A stretch of DNA of 64,000 nt from NCBI RefSeq assembly GCF_032854445.1, contig NC_088295.1:35868510-35932509 (forward strand). Direction: 5' to 3'. A program made the position numbers and the translations under genes. The DNA comes from Liolophura sinensis (Eukaryota > Mollusca > Polyplacophora > Chitonida > Chitonidae). This document shows positions 24,486 to 38,400 of the stretch, in pieces. The notes under the pieces are model-generated. The model had not been told where the DNA came from, made no database searches, and saw nothing but the letters and a program-made list of their open reading frames with translations. Numbering within the stretch: the first letter of the stretch is position 1; each line of letters starts with the position of its first letter.

Positions 24486-25868
24486 CCAAACATGGAATGA
24501 CCCCTCAGCGAAGTCCAATTTAACATTTAACAGTTATATTTCAACGTGAAGACGAAAGCGTGGTTTAGTTAGACCATGTACATATATACTTTCAACCCAT
24601 GCCACAATGACGGTGTTCCAAAATCCAGCTTAATTCGTTATGACCTGCCTCTCTACATCGGTCCTATTCTAGGTGTAAAGTATGTCCAGCCAAAGCATTT
24701 ACTGGATATGGTCTTGAAATCGGAGAAGTTAACGAAGGCCAGAAGAAGGTTTTTTGAACAATAAAGAAGCAAAACTTAACGTAATGAAACAAAATGCCTT
24801 TTAAATCAAGAATTCTACACCAGCAGACAAATTAAAAGGGCACTCGTTCAAAGCTCAGAATATTTCCTCACTACCATTGCCAAGGAAAACACAGACTTAA
24901 TAAAGTGTAGTGACGAACCTCACAGTTATCTCCAAGTCAATTTCTGTAAAAGTAAACCAGTTAAGTCACTGGCCCAAGAAAACCGTGCAAATCAGGCAGT
25001 GAAATTGGAAGTTAACATATGAGGATCAACTTAATGGAATTTAGATTAGATCTGAACTGACATGGTAAGTTAAGGTTTGGCGTGTTGGATATTTAGCCGC
25101 ACTAACAGTTGCCAAGCTTAAAAACATATCAGGTGTAAGTCAACGAGTTCAGTCTTTGTAAAGTGTATTATCTAGTGTGATTAACTGTACAATATAAACT
25201 TTGTATTTGTATTGATTATCCCAAGTGAAAAGAACTACAGTAGATCTTGAACCGATATGTATCAATAACTCATTCATGCAACAATGGTTTGAATATAGGG
25301 ACATTTGTTTCTCAACAACCACTAATGAGAGAGTACATATGGAGATTTATATTGGCAACAATAGGAGGTCATGTTTCAGGAGCTCCTTGAACAAAGCGAT
25401 TGGTAACTTTAACCAAAACTCGTAATCCAAATTAAGCTCTTGAATATGTGCTGATTCCAATCTGTGGATGTACGCACTGAGTCGAGTCTGAGCATCCTGC
25501 TTCAGATATTTTGTTTTGTAAAGAGGATCAGAGTTTTGGACATTAGCACAACATGGCTTTGTGAATTTGGCTTAGGTGTGGCCTATAAGCAGAGCAGAAC
25601 TGTGCAGGTGCTGTTCTGATTGTGCACGATATGATTTACAGCTAGTCCAAATGAAAATCCAAAAGCTAATCTTTTCTTTTAGGTATACACAACTGTCAAG
25701 TCAACCATATCTATATATGTCCCAGACCATAGTTAATCTAAACACATACGAAAGCAGTTCATGAAATTATTAACATAATCCCTTGCACAAGTTTTTTACC
25801 CTGTAAATCACAAAGTCAATTTACCTGTGCTACCTGTATTTTGCGGGTCACAGTGGCCGGTGTACCTG

Positions 25869-26069
25869 TTACAGTCTTGACAGGTGTGAGGTGTCAACAA
25901 TCACTGTCCCGTCCCTGAGCACCAGCAATCGCCCGTCCCCTCGGCTGACAAACACCAGCTCTGAGAGCACAACGTCAGAGTTACTGCCCAGCTGTCGTGT
26001 GGTCCACAATATGGCGGGGCAGTCTGTATAGTAACTCCAGTTACCATGGACGCCACGAGACAGGGGGTA
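25869..26069 (-). other. Coding-like segment, unidentified
   Basis: A 66-codon minus-strand open stretch, ending in a stop, with balanced composition: NWSYYTDCPAILWTTRQLGS, then SELVFVSRGDGRLLVLRDGT. The composition is unlike the surrounding noise, and SRGDGRLLVLRDG looks like a beta-propeller or beta-strand pattern. No start codon or clear splice sites were fixed and I recognise no family. It could be a last exon or a pseudogene scrap. Confidence 0.25.
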
Positions 26070-26264
26070 TTAGCCCAGACCGTTAATATCTTAAGTAGGA
26101 ACAAAGCGAGCACTCGTGCGAGAGAAGAAAAATGTTTGAGATAAAAAGGTTTATAATGATCTGCGTATAGCCGGGGAGGCGTTTTAGCCAACACCATGGT
26201 CTATTGTACGCGATAATAGCTGCCGGGCCTAAGCCGTTTGGGACCAGTCTCTAATATATATATA

Positions 26265-26275
26265 TGACAAGGCCA

Positions 26276-26325
<50 letters not shown>

Positions 26326-26336
26326 TGGCCTTGTCA
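26265..26336. repeat. Palindrome around a TA microsatellite
   Basis: TGACAAGGCCATGCAT at the left and ATGCATGGCCTTGTCA at the right are exact reverse complements flanking a pure TA tract, so the whole 72 bp can fold into one hairpin. Confidence 0.9.
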
Positions 26337-26879
26337 TTAATTGTCAGCGTTATAAGGAATTACACGCATACAAAACATTCAGGTCTGCATTTCGAAGCAT
26401 TTAATGGGAAGCCCGTCCTTACATCTGGCTGAGATGTACCTCAGACCAATTGCTATGATTTTTGCGAACATGAGCGTCATTTGATTGATAAATTGATTGA
26501 TTAGGGTTTGCAGCTCACAGTTTTCAACCGATCGAGTAGGGTGTCAGGTTACTGGCACTGCACCAGTATAGTTTGAACAAGTAGTGGCACATATATTCGT
26601 ATTTTCAGTTTTATTAAATATTTAATGTTATATATATTGACATATTGATCGTATTAAATTAGCAACGAATATAATAATAAGGTAACAGAGATCGTTTGAT
26701 CTGCCAATACACCACTACCAATATACGTCTACTTCGGAGAAGGGACGGTTGCGCAAGACATAAACATAAAAACCATTATCGATGTCGTGGGAGTAAAAAG
26801 GTGGACACTTTCAACACTTTTTAGAGTTGATGAGATCATATACATTATTGGACATGGCTTAAAAATCTCCCCCTTTTAA

Positions 26880-28565
26880 GCATATTTACAGAACATGTCT
26901 TGGCACATTTGATTGCATTCCTGAAAAGTTTACTGACTTTTCTCATAATTTCATATGCATTTTTAAGGATTTTTTAAATTAACACTCTAATGATTATCCG
27001 TCTTGAGAACTTTCTGGCTATTTTCACACATTAATCCCATATCTATACAAAGAGCTTACTGACCACTGTGAACATCTTTGGTTACATTATCAACAAACTT
27101 TCTGATTATTCACAAGTTCTTTGCATCTATGCGTCAAAACGGACATTGGTGCATCAGCTGTCAACAAAAATGGACATTCTAGATCAATAATCGCAAAGCC
27201 AATTTGTAAAACAACGTCTAACACAAATCCCCAAAGAACTAAGGAAGTATATAACGCGCGAATTAGGACGGGTCTATCCAAAGAAAAGCAGTTAACCGTT
27301 TTCAATGGTATTGAAAAGACACAAGGAATGTTCTAGGCGAACAAATAAAATCAACATCCAAATCGTGTACCATGCTAGTTTATAAGTTGGCGATAATCAC
27401 ATATGTATCTGAGTTGCGCATTGATTGCAACTGTCCCCATATCCAACGCGGCGATTATACGGTCTCTAGCCTCGGGTTAAGTGGAATCAGGCGTAGTTAT
27501 GAAGCAGAGTCAGAGAATCTGAACGTTCTGGGAATATTTACTTAAAAGAGAATTATACTCCTGCAAAGCTTAAAAAACTTAAAGTAAGGCGTTAGTTGAA
27601 ATCGCCACGTAATACTTGGACAGCAATATACCGAAGGGCCATGCATATGGTGTGTACATATCTTGTGGCATTTGTTAGATCCTGTAAGAATTCTGTCCAA
27701 GAATTTTTCTGTGTCATACATTTGATCGCATGTCTGGAAGAGCTTACTGATTAATACTAAATCTAATTTAAAATCTTCCTCCGAGCACACAACTGATTGC
27801 ATGTGCACACAACGTTTTAACAACCACAACATATTTGATAGCATGTTCAAAGAACATTCCAACTATTTTATGGCACAATTCATTGCATGTTGAAAGAGCT
27901 TTCTGACAAGAATTAAACATTTGATAACATATCAAAAGAGCTTCCTGACTTTTATCCCATCTGTGATTAAATATACTAAGAACTTGTTCCGTAACACAAC
28001 TGATCGCATGTCCAAAGAGTTTGCTGACTATCATCGCACCCTTCAATGCATGTCTAAAGAACTTTGTAACTATTATTATCACACAGAAATTTTCTGATGA
28101 TTACCACAAACTTGATAACATATTGAAAGGAATTATCTTTCATAGCATATCTTTGATTGTGTGTCCTCAGACCTTTCTGACTATTATCTCTCCTTTGATT
28201 GCATGTCCAAGAGCTTCCTCCTAGTACACATTTCATTGCATGTCCACATAGCTGTCTTACTAATAATACATGTTTGACTGCATGACCAAATTAATTTCTG
28301 GCTGTTATCACAAATTTCCAAATATCAGTCGAACCTGTGATTGCATGTTCCAGAGCTTTCTTTCAGCATACCATACTTTTGATTGCATGTCCAGAGAGTT
28401 ATCTGGCCATTATCCCACTTTTGATAGCATGTCCAAAGCACTTCCTGACTGTTATCCCACGATTGATCGCAAGTTCAAAAAACTTTCTGGCCATTATCAC
28501 ACCACTGATCACATTTCCAAAGAACTTTCTGGCTATTACCGAAACTTTGGTAGATTTGCATGATT
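26880..28565 (+). repeat. Degenerate 42-bp minisatellite
   Basis: Dozens of diverged copies of a 42-bp unit resembling TTTTGATTGCATGTCCAAAG then AACTTTCTGACTATTATCACAC. It is clearest at 27700-28565 and weaker to the left. Since 42 is 14 codons, short frames stay open on both strands (for example 28270-28563, a 14-residue repeat TFDCMSRELSGHYP). I do not call these genes. Confidence 0.8.
27124..27390 (+). repeat. Direct repeat, copy 1 (267 bp)
   Basis: Matches 28688-28955 along its length, for example AAGACACAAGGAATGTTCTA here and AAACACAAGGTATGTTCTAG there, ending CATGCTAG in both. A shorter third piece lies at 14672-14755, within an intron of the TBATA-like gene. An interspersed repeat of unknown class. 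No coding capacity seen. Confidence 0.75.
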
Positions 28566-28687
28566 AGATTGTGGAGCGTATATGATCTCCAAAGAACGGC
28601 GGCCTTCTATGAACGAGCACCTAAACGGCGTGGGCTTGTTGTTCAACAGGACATTCGCTTATACCGGTATGAAGTCATATGATATGT

Positions 28688-28955
28688 ACATCTATACGTT
28701 GAAACAGATATTCGTATACCAACCGTCAACCAACAAGAACGTTCCGGGTCAATAATCGTGAGGACAAGTCCCGAAATTATGTATAACACAAACGACCAAA
28801 GAACCAAAAAAGTATATAGTGTACGAAAATAGGACGGAATCATAAAAAGCGAAGCAATCAACAGCTTTCAATAATGTTGGAAAAACACAAGGTATGTTCT
28901 AGGCGACTGAGTGAAATCAGTATTCAAGTCGTGCACCATGCTAGAATATCAGTTG
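28688..28955 (+). repeat. Direct repeat, copy 2 (268 bp)
   Basis: Second copy of the repeat at 27124-27390, same orientation. The best part of the 42-bp minisatellite lies between the two copies. Confidence 0.75.
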
Positions 28956-29237
28956 CACGATTTTAACAAAACCCAGTAACCATTACAGTTGTATAGAGAC
29001 AAAATTAAATGGCAACCGATTTAGTTCATATTTAATATACTGCCAAGAAAGTGTTTTTGGGCCAAGTACAAACCTGAAGGCTTGCCTTAAACCAATAAAG
29101 TTAAATCTGGAATTAAATCTTGAGACGGTTTTGAACAACCGGGCTCAGGGGGGAATCACGATGATACGTATATACGGCAGATATAAGAATCCTAAACGCA
29201 TGTGGTCACGCAGCTATGTAGGCAACTTGTCCACTTT

Positions 29238-29238
<1 letters not shown>

Positions 29239-29307
<69 letters not shown>
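29239..29307. repeat. TA microsatellite
   Basis: About 34 TA units, 55 bp left of a truncated SINE. Confidence 0.95.
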
Positions 29308-29311
<4 letters not shown>

Positions 29312-29361
29312 GGCAAAGCTGTACACCCTTGTGGTATTGTCAAAGTGATCCAATTTCATCA

Positions 29362-29510
29362 TTTAGTTATTTATTTGATTGGTGTTTTACGCCGTATACT
29401 CAAGATTATTTCACTCATACGACAGCGGCCAGCATTATGATTGGGGAGCGGGGGTGGGAGGCGTTGCTGACAGATCTTCCAACGTACAGCCGGACGCTCA
29501 CTTGTGACAT
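29362..29510 (-). mobile_element. 3' half of SINE family 1
   Basis: TTATTTGATTGGTGTTTTAC then GCCGTATACTCAAG and GCGGCCAGCATTATGATTGG. Follows a long AT tract at 29239-29307. Confidence 0.82.
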
Positions 29511-30533
29511 GTTTTTGAAACCAAGAACTAAAATGATGAGAGGTGAGGAATATCGATTGTCAAATACTACAAAAAATACAATAACGCGACAACGTAAATA
29601 ATATAATACATGTATGAACATAGAATGGTGGACAGAAGGTCGAGGAAAACAAATGACGTATAAAAATCACTCATGAATGGCCACAAAACACGAGATTTTA
29701 TACCAGTCGTCTCAACTACAGGCCTATAGAGGCCGAACGCTATTCGCTGTATTTCCTTCCTATAAACTCTCCCCAAGTAGCACAAAATGCAATCTGTGAG
29801 TTTTTAAGAGTGCATGATTCATGGTATTATTGTTTGCATGAGTGTATTTAATTGCAATTAACCTCTTCGTTTCAATTTTCCTGCAGGCCATTTCGTTTCA
29901 CGCTCTAGTTGGAGAACGTATCCATATTACGTGAAAGCTGTCTGCACTATACATGTAGGTTGATTCAGATTCGTTTCTCGGTAGGGAAAAAGATGTTCTG
30001 TTCAGGTTCTATAGTCATGTGATCTGAGGTTCTCGATGAACGAAGCCACTTACATTTAACACTGTACGTATGACGAGGATTGCCTGCACTTAGAAAAATT
30101 ACTTGTGCCTGATCAGTTTTATTAAATGTTTATGTTTCAACGCTATTCACAAGTGTTCAGATTCCAACTCCATTAAAAGTGTTCAAGTGTTGGTTTAAGG
30201 TGTTGATTTACCATCTTTGAAATGTGAACACTTTGAAAAATGTTAAAACATTACCATTTTAGAACTGACCAGATAACTCTTATAAGAGCAGTCAGTCCTC
30301 GTGATCTTTACAGTGTTAAATGTAACACTTTAGTTTTAAGAGTGAATGAATAATATACATGGCGTATAGCCTCTCCACAACCGCATTATACCAGACATAC
30401 AGGGGCGATCTTATCCTATATGTCTGACATTTCAATAGAGGCATTCCCAGCCGTGTTGCATAAGTGGGCATTACGCTGTATAGGCCTACAGCTTGAACCG
30501 CAATCTCCATTACACAAGCAGCGTGTAAAATGT

Positions 30534-30765
30534 ATTTGATTGGTGTTTACGCCGTATTCCAGAATATTTCACATATACAACGGCCGCCATTATTTTGGTT
30601 AGAGGAAACCGGCACAGCCAGGGGGAAACCAACGACCATCCGCATGTTGCTGTCAGGCCTTTCTACGTATGGTCGGAGAGGAAGCCAGCATGAGCTTGAC
30701 TTGAACTTACGGCCACCGCATTGATGAGAGGCTCCTGGACCATTGCGCCACGGTGACGTGCGACA
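30534..30765 (-). mobile_element. tRNA-derived SINE, family 1, nearly full
   Basis: Reverse copy beginning TTGATTGGTGTTTACGCCGT and ending in the diverged A-box region (CCATTGCGCCACGGTGACG). Intergenic, left of gene X. Confidence 0.88.
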
Positions 30766-32425
30766 ATACGACAGTTCCTTTCATAGCCAGGCAATATACA
30801 CGTCGTATGGCTAGGTGTATAGATAAGTACCTCCCATTTCCCATACCTTATATATAAACGTCTGTTACACTGGAAGCCACAGTCAATTCCAATTAACGTA
30901 CAGTTAGTTTCCTTTTTTGGATTATATACATTTTTTCCCCGCTAATCGCTTTGAAAAGAAGCTTACCGGACAAGCATGAATCGCCATTAAATATATGTAC
31001 CACACAACTGTCAGCTGACACCAAAATATACACTTTATTCTACTTCATTTAATGGCTCCGTACACAAATAACATTCGAATTTATCAGGAAATTAAAGAGG
31101 AAAAACACTGTAAAGATTGTGTGACAAAACATGACGACTGGAATCACAAGATTAAAACAGATAAACTCATTGTTTTACCACAGCCAATAAACATTGTAAC
31201 ATATCGATATATATAAATGACCGATGTATAATTTTATTTTAACACAATGTTATTGGGATGTATTTTTTTTATAGGGGATTGAAAAGAGAAGTCATGTGGT
31301 TTGCACTGCAAAGCTGCATGGGATGGCATTTATTAAGCAACTTAAGAGTTAAGTCATATATAAATATAAAGCCAAACTCAGAAGAGAAAAGATTAATTGT
31401 GGTTGGTGTATTGTTGTGCATGCATTAAAGAATTAGTGTACAAATTTAAAACTTCCTAGAGTAAGACATTTAAATGTAGTTTTGTTTTAATTTTTGCCTT
31501 CATAAATTTGGGACCATGCATACAGTTTCTTCAAAAGGGTAATAAAGTAAGCCAGACATAAATCTTGTATCCGCTGTATCATCCTAATAAACAAAGTACA
31601 TGCTATACTAGAGTTCACACCAACTAACACCCTATTGAAAAACCTGGCTCCGATAGACACTGTATACAAAATTATTGAAATACATGCATAATTATCCGTA
31701 ATTGATAACTTTTCTCATAAATCATGACGTCTTGCGGCCTGAAGTGAATTGCAAAAAAAAAAAAATGTAATAGATTTACACGCATTGGTGGACACACGCA
31801 CAGTCTGCTATTTTCTTTGCACTCCTAACTACACTGGCTTATCAAACTAGCGTCACTGTGAAACGTATTGTCCTCACACTAGTAAATGTTCGTATAAAAA
31901 TACTTATAAATGTAAAAATTATATATAAATATAAACTATTCACATTTTGATGCCTCTCCTTTCAAAATCCTCATATTTCCACATAGCACATATACACAAT
32001 TTCCATGTACACTTGATATTTCACGTACACACCAATGGAATTAAAATCTGGAGATTTTTTTTGTCAGTACTGAGATCCAGTGTCAGCAGTTAAGCCTAAA
32101 GAAATGCACAGTGGCGTGGGTACGTTTACACAAGAGTAGTATATAGTTTAATATCCGAATATGAATTGTGGTCATGTAACAAAAATTTTATAGGTTTAAA
32201 TTATGCATTTTCAAATTAAATTCAAAAATAGCTTTATGTAAACCACCCTGCGCTGGACGGTAAATGGACAGCTATATACACGCATGCACCACACCATATA
32301 TATAGCCTGAACGCACATATACAAATATATCAGTTCATTTTGCATAAAACTGGTTGTTTCTCGTAAGTCCCGATGGCTGTATTTCAGGTATATAGTCCCT
32401 GCTGAGTATCATGTTGGTGGAGGGG

Positions 32426-35400
32426 TTAGACGTTATGTCGGCCAGGCCAACCTCGCTTACCCCCCATCAGATCACGGTCATAATGCACCTTGCTGTTAGG
32501 GAAGGCCTCATCTACACTTGTCAACACGTCTTTTTCTATTCGGCGAAAAAACTTCCTCGGTGTATATCCGTCTCGCATTGACCTACATACCGTGACAAGG
32601 GACGGCAGAATCCTCTTTTTTGTAGACTGTAAAAATGTTTGCAATAAATGCGTTCTCTGCTCAACTTCTTTCATGGTGGGAGAATGGAAAATGACAACGC
32701 TTCGATTAGGTGTATTGGCGCCGTGACAGGTGAGAAACACGCCTTCGTCCTCTGACCCAAAGTCATGAGCTTTCGGAGTAGTTCTAAAACAAAACCCCAT
32801 TTCTCTGAGCTGACGCAACTGGTTAACGGTTAAACTATCTACGAGTTTGAAAAAGGGACCCCATAAACGAAATCGCTTGTTTCGCTGTCGGACACACGTA
32901 GATTCTACCAAAGCCGTATTTCTTCTGACTTTTGTCGTGTAAAATTCCAGATTGCCCTTTGGACAAGACGGTTTTTTCTCCAGCTCGCAAGATTTAACCC
33001 GAATCAGGGCGGATATCATTTCGGCTAGTACTTTGTCCACGGACGACTCTTCCTCGGTGGTTTCCGGGCAGAATATTTGGTCCACGAAACGGTCGATTTT
33101 ATCGATGGTTACCATGGTGAGCTTCTGGTCTAGTACAGGTTGTACCGCGGCTTCACATCCATAGTAATCTTCGTCTATGTCCAAGATGACATTTTCACGT
33201 TCGCTGTCCGTCATGTTGTGGAACAGGGAACCATTCTGCGCCATTTCCAGAGCCACATCTTCGCGGATGATCTCCTGTACCATAACGGCCTGGATGTCAC
33301 AGTCTTTTGGGTCGACCTTACTGGAGTCTTCTGGGGCCTCGGAGGTGATGTTGAGGAAGACACAGGACTTTGGGTTCATTTCTTCATCTGGTTCACACAT
33401 ACAGCAGGACTTGACACGAGTATTGTCCAGGTTCTTATACAACGTGTCCACCACGCCTAACAACATGGCGGACGCCTCGTATGGCTCTTCGTGGTTTTTG
33501 CTGTCCCATTTCGGCCAGATCCAAACGTACCGAGAAATGAGTCCACTCAAGACGGCTTCCTGAAACAACGACGCAACATGCAGCGTCAGCGATGTAGCTT
33601 TATTATTTGTACACTCACACATGCAATTTAAACAAAACTGTATCTGAGACCTTGGATAATTTTAAAATATAAACACCATATTGTTGGTTATTGATATGCC
33701 ATTTTTCCGTAAATCGTGGGGTGCATGTGTTTATTACGAAAACCCAGCTGGAACCGATCTTTAAAGTAGATAAAGTTCTTTGAAGCTGATGCATGGCCCT
33801 TTTCTCTATTTCTTATGCTGCATTCTTGGATGACTCGCAAATGGATATATCAGTACCTTTGATTAAGATACGGATTAAGATTAAAGACTAAATTCATCAT
33901 AGTCTTCTCTAACATGTGGATTCCAGACATGAACGCAATTTAAGAGCCTCCATTAACTATCAATTAATTCTACTTATTTCATAGGTGTTTAGTCCAGAAT
34001 TTTTGGAGGAAACACGAGATAAAGCAGCGTCCTTCGTACCTGACGAACTGCCTGACTGAAAGCCATAGCCAAAGTAGCTGGAGGTGAAGTGCGGATCTAG
34101 TCTCGCAAGGCCTGTATACATGCAAGATACAATATACTCACCACGATGAAAGCGTCGTTCCTTTGCATCATTACCGTCAGGTGGTCCTTTGTCCTTGGAT
34201 AGAAATCCTTTGGATAACCGTCGAAGAAAATCGGTGGTGCTGAGTCACTGTGACCGTCGATATGAATCTGATTATCGGGAAAAATAAACCCGTAAACATT
34301 CAATTCATCATTTAAGATAAACAATGCATTTGTTCATTTGAAGACATGAACCTTTTGGATTGAAATAATTTCTCACGCCGTGGACAAAACTTCCTATTTA
34401 TTCAACGATATTAACGGAAATGACGGGTGTCTGGGGAAAAACAAACCATATTCCCATTTGATATTTGTTCTTTTTTCCTATCATAACTCAATCAACAAGT
34501 AATGTGTTAAGTCCTATACGCCATTAGATCTATCCTTCGATACTTACCAACAGATTGCCTTTAGGGTTCACGATACCGTCTTTCACTGCGGAGTACCAGT
34601 GAGGGATAACTATAAGGATACAAAAAGAATAGCACATATAAATAAGCTATGGTGGTTGATAGCGTCCATTTTTGAACACGCGCCAAACCGTGCCCTCCGT
34701 GGGGTCGCGGAGAGCGCGATTTTATTAAAGTCTCGACCATCGCGACCTTGGCGCCCCCGCGGAATTCGCGAAATGTTAAAACTCGTTTTTGTTGAAACCG
34801 TGCCCTCCCGCGGAGGTCGCGGAGGTCGCGGATCCGCGACCTCTGCGACCTCCGCGCCTTCCGCGACCTCCGCACCCCCGCGGAGGGCGCCGTTTTCTTA
34901 AAACCGCGCTTTCCGCGGGGGCGAGGAAGGCGCGGTAAAAATGGCCGCTATCAACCAACATAGTTGCTACACATGGAAATATTACACAGCAAAGGTAATA
35001 CGATACATGCACACCTATATACCCATATAAAATGATATACATATAAAGTTCTTATTACGCATCTCCTTCGTGCATGGTAGAATGGTATATTTGGTTTTAT
35101 ATGTAACTATGGATGCATCAATCTAAATCAGTGATTAATGGGCATAATTCTTTTGAATTAAATATATTCATATGTTTAATTTTGAATGAAAACAAAGTGG
35201 TCATTACGAAGAAATAAAGGGTTGAATAGTACGTTATACATATTTATACTGTTTAATTTGTGAAAACAACATGTCAGTCATATTTCTGGTACAACTTATA
35301 GGCCTACCAATTTATATATTTGCATTGTTTTCTTAAATAACTTACGTCAGATTGAACATTATTTATGCTCAGTATTAATTTTGCCCATGTGTACAAATCT

Positions 35401-38400
35401 GGTTTCAGAAAATAAGAAATGGAATGAACTGAAGGCATAAATTAATTGATTGAGTAACTGACAGATTTATTTAGCGAGTGCTCGATTGGACCATGGTTTT
35501 CACTGAACAACAGCTATGATACATACAGCTTACACATAGGCCTTTATCTCTCTGAGTACAATTAACACACGACGCAGACGTTCGCCCATGTGACGCACCT
35601 TCTTAATTGTTTAGTTTCAAATGAGTTTCCGCAACTTACTGTCACTTTTTCTTATTTATACAAAACCACTCCAGGAAATGATCGCCTGTATCGTGACCTT
35701 TGCTTAAAAATTCCGTGTCTTTCAGTTTCCATTCTGCGCAGGATATTAAATACATGTGTACATACACTAAATCAAACTATAGTTACGTGACTTCATAGGT
35801 CAGAGTTTCTTTTCGTGACGACACGTTCGTTAAATCTTTTTTTTCCGGTTAAATTCGTGCGTTTATGACAGATATCTGTATGCATATACTGGACGATAAT
35901 AATTGATTTCCGGGAAATATGTGTATTCTCCGTACAGGTTTTTCTGACATATATACACGATACACGATGACTGGGTTATGCATTCTAAAAATACAGTGTA
36001 GGCTACTGTCACTGATTTACATGTAGCTGATGACGTGTTCTGATTTACATGTAGCTGATGATGTGTTCTGGTTTATATCTCGCTGATGATGTGTTCTGGT
36101 TTGCATGTAGCTGATGATGTGTTCTGGTTTGCATGTAGCTGATGATGTGTTCTGTTTTACATGTAGCTGATGACGTGTTCTGATTTACATGTAGCTGATG
36201 ACGTGTTCTGATTTACATGTAGCTGATGACATGTTCTGATTTACAGGTAGCTGATGACGTGTTCTGATTTACATGTAGCTGATGATGTGTTCTGATTTAC
36301 ATATAGCTGATAATGTGTTCTGATTTACATATAACTGATAATGTGTTCTGATTTATATTTAACTGGTGATGTGTCCTGGCTTACATGTAGCTGATGATGT
36401 ATTCTAATTTATATGTGTTCTGATTTACATGTAGCTGATGATGTGTTATGATCTATATTTAACTGATGATGTGTTCTGATTTATATTTAACTGATGATGT
36501 CTCCATCATGTCTAAATATAATACATCTAATACGTCGGTTTGTAGAAGAATCAGCATTCTCATGAACTACCATTCTGAAGCCTTATTGTCAAGGACTTTT
36601 TTTCAGATTACCAAAAGTTCTACAAAGGCGATTTTACAGAGTTTTAGGTTTCTATTATATACATACGCTTGCGGCACTGCTTATATCCTTTGGATTTCTG
36701 AGAACAGTTGCAATGTCTCAAATAAAGGATGGGATGCCGACAAAGTTTTGTAATATTTGATTCATATATCCGTATTAGAAAACCTTGAAATACTCGTTTT
36801 CCGTCGTCCTGTTTCACGGGGCAATTTAAGTATGTTTAGATTAATCCATAGTTCGTATTTTCATCTAAGATCTATATAATCTTGTAATTTCGTGGAGATA
36901 TACAACATCTTGAAAATCACTTTGCACAACAGGCGATTACACCATTGAGTGCGCATTCAAATAATCAGTTGAAGCCATACTCTTTACAGCGCATGCCCTC
37001 TCTCTAACATTAGCTCTACATCACTGCCACCACAAGCATATTTTGTACAGAAATCATGAACAACACCGAGGCAACTGAGGCCAACGTGACAGGAAGACAG
37101 GAAGTCATAAAACACAAAAAGCTCTGTGTCAACATTTGTTCCTAATACTACTTCATACACGTGCGTTCTCTTTATTGAAAGTGTTCACAGCATGAATCCA
37201 ACTAATACATGAAACAATTTCATTGATGAATGCTGATTAAGTAACTCACGGTGAGGACACCAGTGGTGAGGCTAAGCCTTAACAATTTCGCATGCATTGT
37301 ACAGGCTGCTGTGGTCAAGCTTGTCTAGCGTTGGCGTGATGTAAAGCGAATGAAAAGTGCGGTACATGCGCTGTGATAAGTATGAGCTGAAGCTGACATC
37401 AGATTCAGGCTCTTACTCAAAGCGATCGTGTGATAAATGTAAACTGATCAAAGGACCTGGTATGGTAAGGCGGGGAATCGGCCCCAGTGCAAGAAATAGT
37501 GCTTCTCATGGCGCAAAACTGACTATAGCTACGAGTGACAGCTGCAGACACACTCGTAAGGCTACTTGTATTTCAGATATGTTTCACTCTTCTTTTCCTG
37601 TTGTATGGCGAGCATAAAATTCCACACATACACTGAATCGTGGCTGGCAACAACTAGCGGATGGCCGTGGGTTTCCCCCGGGCTCTGCCCGGTTTCCACC
37701 CACTATAATGCTGGCCGCCATCGTATAAGTGAAATATTCTTGAGTACGGCGTAAAACACCAATCAAATAAATAAATCAATAAATAAATACACTGAAGCAA
37801 TGCACAGGTCATAAACAAAGTAGTAGACTACTCAAGTCGTACAGAAATACCCTTTTCTTTTGAATCAGATAATGTAGAGTGGGGAAAATCACAGCACCAT
37901 AAATGTTACTTTCTGAAAAATTATTGAGCACACAGTAATGCAACAATCAAGTCAATATATATATATAACATGTTAATGTTAATGATAGCTAAAGGGCCAC
38001 ATATGCTCTCATCCTGGATTCACGTATGATTTCACTGTATTTGCACCACGTTATGTAATACCATACCTGAACAATTATCCATTCTATTTCAGGATAAAGG
38101 GCCTCTGTTGCTCAGTTGGTTAGCGCGCTAGTGCAACGTAATGACGGTCTACCTGTGGACGGTCCTTTGTTTCCAAACACCGTGATGCTGGTCGACGTCG
38201 TATAAATGAAATATTCTTGAGTACAGCGTAAAACATCAATCAAATAAATAAATAAATAAAAAAACATGTTGCCAAAGAAAAATGAAGAGCCACAAAGATA
38301 CGAACTCTTCCTCGGGGTGCTACCTGTTCTCCACAATGGCTTGGAGAGTTGCCTATACTATAAAGGATGCTTGAAAGGACTATGGCCAAAATCCGAATAT

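Larger units (their letters stand above)
22062..32425. other. Gene-poor region between the TBATA-like gene and gene X
   Basis: About 10 kb with no supported gene. It holds the SINE at 22571, the 38-bp and 42-bp minisatellites, the 267-bp direct repeats, TA tracts, two SINEs and the coding-like scrap at 25869. The open frames at 23508-23741 and 23776-23964 resemble nothing I know. The right end (about 31000-32425) is very AT-rich and probably includes the 3' UTR of gene X. Confidence 0.6.

Noticed and set aside
27124-28955. The two direct repeats as ends of an LTR-type element
   Set aside because: The interior is a minisatellite with no coding remnants of such elements, and a lone fragment occurs elsewhere. 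Called an interspersed repeat of unknown class.
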